Source: Stenotrophomonas sp. SAM-B
GTDB lineage: Bacteria; Pseudomonadota; Gammaproteobacteria; Xanthomonadales; Xanthomonadaceae
NCBI RefSeq assembly: GCF_013387485.1
Contig: NZ_JABBXB010000002.1
Span: 248,001-312,000 of the forward strand
Length of the DNA: 64,000 bases
Direction of reading: 5' to 3'
Numbering within the stretch: position 1 is the stretch's first letter; each line of letters begins with the position of its first letter. A program made the translations under genes and the position numbers. Below, in pieces: positions 61,367 to 64,000 of the stretch. The notes beneath the pieces are model-generated. The model saw only the letters and a program-made list of their open reading frames with translations. It made no database searches and was not told the origin of the DNA.

Positions 61367-62338
61367 ATGGACGAACCGATGGCCCCGTACAGCCGCTTCG
61401 TCGTCGATGGATTCGATGCCGATGCGTTGCTGGGGGTGGTGCGCGACACCCGGTTCGAACAGCGCCTGCTGGCCGCCGGGCACTTTCGAGCGTGCCTGCA
61501 GCGGCTGGTCTTTCCAGAGTTCAGCCTGGACAGCGGCACCTACACGCTGCCGATTTTCGCCAGCGGCAGTTTTGGTAAAGGGTTGATCGCCTTGGCAATG
61601 GCCGTGTCCTGCCGGCAGCCGATGTGGGCCAACGGGCGCTGGATTCCGGCGGGCCAGGTGATGGTGTTCGCCGAGGACAGCGAGCTCAATGTGCGTCCGG
61701 GGCCCGGGGGGTGGCAGTGGGCCGTTCTCCTGATTGCGCGTGAGGTCCTGCAGCGCGAGGCGGTCGCGCGGGTGGGCCGCGAACTGCGTCTTCCACGCAG
61801 TGGCTGGTGCAGTCGCGCTGCCGACCCGGCGCACGGGCAGGCGCTGCGTTACGGCGTGTCCAGGGCACTGGAAGCGGCCGCCCACTGGCAGGGCCTGATC
61901 ACGCCGGAACAGCTGGCAGCGCAGTCGGCGCTGCTGCTGGGGGCGTTCGTGGATGCGGTCAGTGCCGCCGATGCCGGACCGGAACGACGTGGGGAGGGCA
62001 GTTGGATCGAACGCCACCGCGATGCCGTGGTGCGGCGGGCCGAGAACCATCTCAAAGCCCATCTGGACCGGCCGTTCGACAGCGCGGCCCTGTCGCTCGC
62101 GCTGGGCGTGGGCGAACGCCAGCTCGAACGTCTGTTTCGTGATGCCTACGGACATGGGCCGTGTCACTGGCACCAGGTGGCCCGTTTGAACCGTGCGCGC
62201 ATCGCGTTGCTGCAGGCAGATGCGTCGGGGAGTGTGACGGAGATAGCCCTGCGGCTGGGCTTCGGGCATCTGGGCCGCTTCTCCCTGCTGTACCGCACTG
62301 TCTTCGGGGAATGTCCTCGAGACACCTTGCGACGCTGA
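61367..62338 (+). CDS. AraC-family regulator
   Basis: A 323-residue regulator with an unrecognised N-terminal domain (to about residue 225: FASGSFGKGLIALAMAVSCRQPMWANGRWIPAGQVMVFAEDSEL) and a C-terminal AraC DNA-binding domain with FDSAALSLALGVGERQLERLFRDAYGHG and TEIALRLGFGHLGRFSLLYRTVFGECPRDTL. It lies between a kinase and its likely response regulators. AGGA precedes the ATG at 61367. Confidence 0.85.
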   Translation: MDEPMAPYSRFVVDGFDADALLGVVRDTRFEQRLLAAGHFRACLQRLVFPEFSLDSGTYTLPIFASGSFGKGLIALAMAVSCRQPMWANGRWIPAGQVMVFAEDSELNVRPGPGGWQWAVLLIAREVLQREAVARVGRELRLPRSGWCSRAADPAHGQALRYGVSRALEAAAHWQGLITPEQLAAQSALLLGAFVDAVSAADAGPERRGEGSWIERHRDAVVRRAENHLKAHLDRPFDSAALSLALGVGERQLERLFRDAYGHGPCHWHQVARLNRARIALLQADASGSVTEIALRLGFGHLGRFSLLYRTVFGECPRDTLRR

Positions 62339-62538
62339 ATCGTGACCTGAGCCGTGGGCCGCAGCGCGCACGACATCGCGTGCATGACATCACGGCCCCG
62401 TCACGCAGCCACTCGCATGTTCGGCACGCTGCAGACGCATCGGGAAGGCTTGTCGTGGCGCATTGCCGATGACGAACCTGGCGATGGTGGCTGCAGCGAC
62501 GGGTGCACGGGGGCTATCGCAGCGAACGGAGGCAGGCA

Positions 62539-63189
62539 ATGGGCGTCTCGTGCGTGCAGAGGAGGTCTGTGCCATTCGGCAGTGTCGTCGTCGCCGACGA
62601 CCACAGGCTCGTGGCCCAAGGCATCGAACGCTTGTTGATGGACTGTTTTGACTCGATCGTGCTGGTGTCGTCCGGCGAGCAGCTGCTGGCCACCCTCCGC
62701 CGCGAAACGCCGGATATGGTCGTTTCGGATATCAGCATGCCCGGCATCAGCGGCCTTGAGGTGATGCGCCAGGTGCGCAGCGAAGGTTGCCTGACGCCGT
62801 TTCTGTTTCTCACCATGCACGACGAGTCCAGCCTCGCGGCCGAGGCGATCCATGCCGGTGCCCGTGGCTACATGCTCAAGAGCGCGGCCGGCGACGAACT
62901 GGTGCGCGCGATCCATGGCGTGATGGAAGGCCACACCTATGTCACGCCCAGCCTGGCGGTGGATGCGATCGTGTCGTCGGGGCGCCGACAGCATGCGCTG
63001 ACCGACAAGCAGCTGCGCATCCTGGAATACGTCGGCCGTGGCCTGCGTTCCAAGCAGATTGCCTACGCGCTGGGGGTATCGGTGCGCACCATCGAATCGC
63101 ACAAGTACGCGATCATGCAGGAGCTGGGGGTTCACGGGACGCTGGAGCTGGTGCGCAAGGCCCAGTTGGAGGGCCTGATCCGCCCCTGA
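62539..63189 (+). CDS. LuxR/NarL-type response regulator
   Basis: A 216-residue response regulator. The receiver has VVVADDHRLVAQGIERLL (acidic pair), the phosphoacceptor in MVVSDISMPGISGLEV (Asp64) and Lys114 in YMLKSA. The C-terminal helix-turn-helix is ALTDKQLRILEYVGRGLRSKQIAYALGVSVRTIESHKYAIMQELG. It is a plausible partner of the kinase at 59460-61247, which is of the matching NarL type. GGAGG precedes the ATG. Confidence 0.93.
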   Translation: MGVSCVQRRSVPFGSVVVADDHRLVAQGIERLLMDCFDSIVLVSSGEQLLATLRRETPDMVVSDISMPGISGLEVMRQVRSEGCLTPFLFLTMHDESSLAAEAIHAGARGYMLKSAAGDELVRAIHGVMEGHTYVTPSLAVDAIVSSGRRQHALTDKQLRILEYVGRGLRSKQIAYALGVSVRTIESHKYAIMQELGVHGTLELVRKAQLEGLIRP

Positions 63190-63304
63190 GCAGCCTGGCC
63201 GTGTGCAGCCAGTAGATTTACTTGCCCGCTCGCGGTGGTTTTTCCCTTGCGAGCGTCCGGTGTCCGGTCGCACCATCAGGACAGGTGTCGAGCAGGCGAG
63301 TGCG

Positions 63305-63712
63305 ATGAACGCGGTACGGGTACTGCTGGCCGAAGATGGGTGCGCGATGGGACGCCAGCTGCGCGGGCTGCTTGCCGAGCACTTCCAGGTGATCGGGCTC
63401 GTGCAGGACGGGGCTTCACTGGTGCAGGCAGCACAGACGATGCTGCCCGATGTGGTGGTGACGGATATTGGCATGCCGGAGTTGGATGGACTGGAGGCCG
63501 CACGCCGGCTTCGACTGCGGCGCCCCGTTCTTGGTGTGGTGTTCATCACCGTGCACGCCGCGCCGCAGATGGTGTCGCAGGCAATGGCCCTGGGAGCGTG
63601 CAGCTATGTGCTCAAGTCCGATGCAGGTGATGACCTGCTTGAGGCGGTTGCGGCCGCTGTGAAGGGTGAGTCGTTCGTCTCGCGATCATTACGTGGCCCG
63701 CGCAGGAGCTGA
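63305..63712 (+). CDS. Stand-alone receiver domain protein
   Basis: A 135-residue protein that is only a response-regulator receiver: VLLAEDGCAMG, phosphoacceptor Asp54 in VVVTDIGMPELDGLEAAR, the Thr/Ser switch in VVFITVHA and Lys103 in YVLKSDAG. No DNA-binding output domain is present. Such proteins act by protein-protein contacts or as phosphate sinks. It follows the NarL-type regulator by 115 bp. Confidence 0.9.
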   Translation: MNAVRVLLAEDGCAMGRQLRGLLAEHFQVIGLVQDGASLVQAAQTMLPDVVVTDIGMPELDGLEAARRLRLRRPVLGVVFITVHAAPQMVSQAMALGACSYVLKSDAGDDLLEAVAAAVKGESFVSRSLRGPRRS

Positions 63713-63790
63713 TCGCAGAGAGTCACTGGCTGTAGCAGGACGCCTGCGACCGCAGTGCGTCATTCGGTTCATACCTGGGAGGCTCATGTC

Positions 63791-64000
63791 ATGAAAGCGC
63801 TCTGCATCGCCGTTGTCGCGGCCAGCCTGGTTGCCTGTGCATCCACACCGACCGTCAACACCGATTTCGATCCGGCCGCCAACTTCGGCGCGTACAGAAC
63901 CTACAGCTGGGCGGTCAAGCCAACGGCTGGCTCGCCCCTGGTGCAACAACGCATCGTCGATGGCATCAATGCCAGACTGCAGGCCAAAGGCCTGCGCGAG
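63791..64000 (+). CDS. DUF4136 lipoprotein (5' part only)
   Basis: The first 70 codons of a gene that runs off the right edge. MKALCIAVVAASLVACAST has a lipobox (LVAC, Cys at residue 16). The mature start PTVNTDFDPAANFGAYRTYSW is the DUF4136 signature, a family of small envelope lipoproteins of unknown function. GGAGG lies upstream of the ATG. Confidence 0.85.
   Translation, partial: MKALCIAVVAASLVACASTPTVNTDFDPAANFGAYRTYSWAVKPTAGSPLVQQRIVDGINARLQAKGLRE

Noticed and set aside
1-64000. Mobile elements, prophage, tRNA or rRNA genes
   Set aside because: No transposase, integrase, terminal repeats, attachment sites or RNA gene signatures were seen.

Overview
The window is chromosomal DNA of a high-GC gammaproteobacterium, most likely a Stenotrophomonas (family Xanthomonadaceae). 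The reasons are GTAG-headed palindromic intergenic repeats of the kind common in Stenotrophomonas (for example GTAGATCCACGCCATGCGTG on the minus strand at 6350-6331), an imuA-imuB-dnaE2 mutagenesis cassette, an alpha-amino acid ester hydrolase of the Xanthomonas type, DUF2968 and SapC/TonB-receptor genes, and uniform high-GC codon use. I see no insertion sequence, prophage, CRISPR array, tRNA or rRNA.

Layout. 0-6.3 kb: the start of yggS, a small anchored protein, and the SOS operon imuA-imuB-dnaE2 (minus strand) behind a LexA-like palindrome. 6.3-20.6 kb: metabolic and efflux genes with local regulators: a VOC protein, an MFS pump divergent from an HxlR repressor, a GH3 beta-glucosidase with an unusual N-terminal domain, a LysR regulator divergent from a DHA2-type pump, a secreted alpha-amino acid ester hydrolase, an old yellow enzyme and an SDR. 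20.7-27.2 kb: MgtC and VOC genes, then a complete lactate operon lldP-lldR-lldD-dld with two LldR/PdhR-like operators upstream. 27.2-37.8 kb: small envelope proteins (I78 inhibitor-like lipoprotein, DUF1543, Cdh), a SapC-TonB receptor pair, LysE/AraC, GNAT and a secreted serine hydrolase.

37.9-58.0 kb is the most distinctive part, a surface-attachment island. A complete Tad/Flp pilus locus runs on the minus strand (flp, tadV, tadE, cpaB, cpaC, cpaE, tadA, tadB, tadC, tadD, DUF3613, tadG, possibly DUF2968). A relatively A/T-rich control region and an AraC-type regulator follow, and then a giant trimeric autotransporter adhesin with its TpgA-like peptidoglycan anchor on the plus strand. Directly before the adhesin lie four TGCCG words spaced exactly 21 bp apart. 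They may be helically phased binding sites for the neighbouring AraC protein, or a short heptad-coding ORF.

58.2-64 kb: a fasciclin protein, an OsmC protein, and a signalling cluster with a membrane histidine kinase, an AraC regulator, a NarL-type response regulator and a stand-alone receiver. The window ends inside a DUF4136 lipoprotein gene.

Gene starts were chosen by ribosome binding site, family alignment and overlap with neighbours. All functional names come from recognition of sequence motifs by eye, without database searches.
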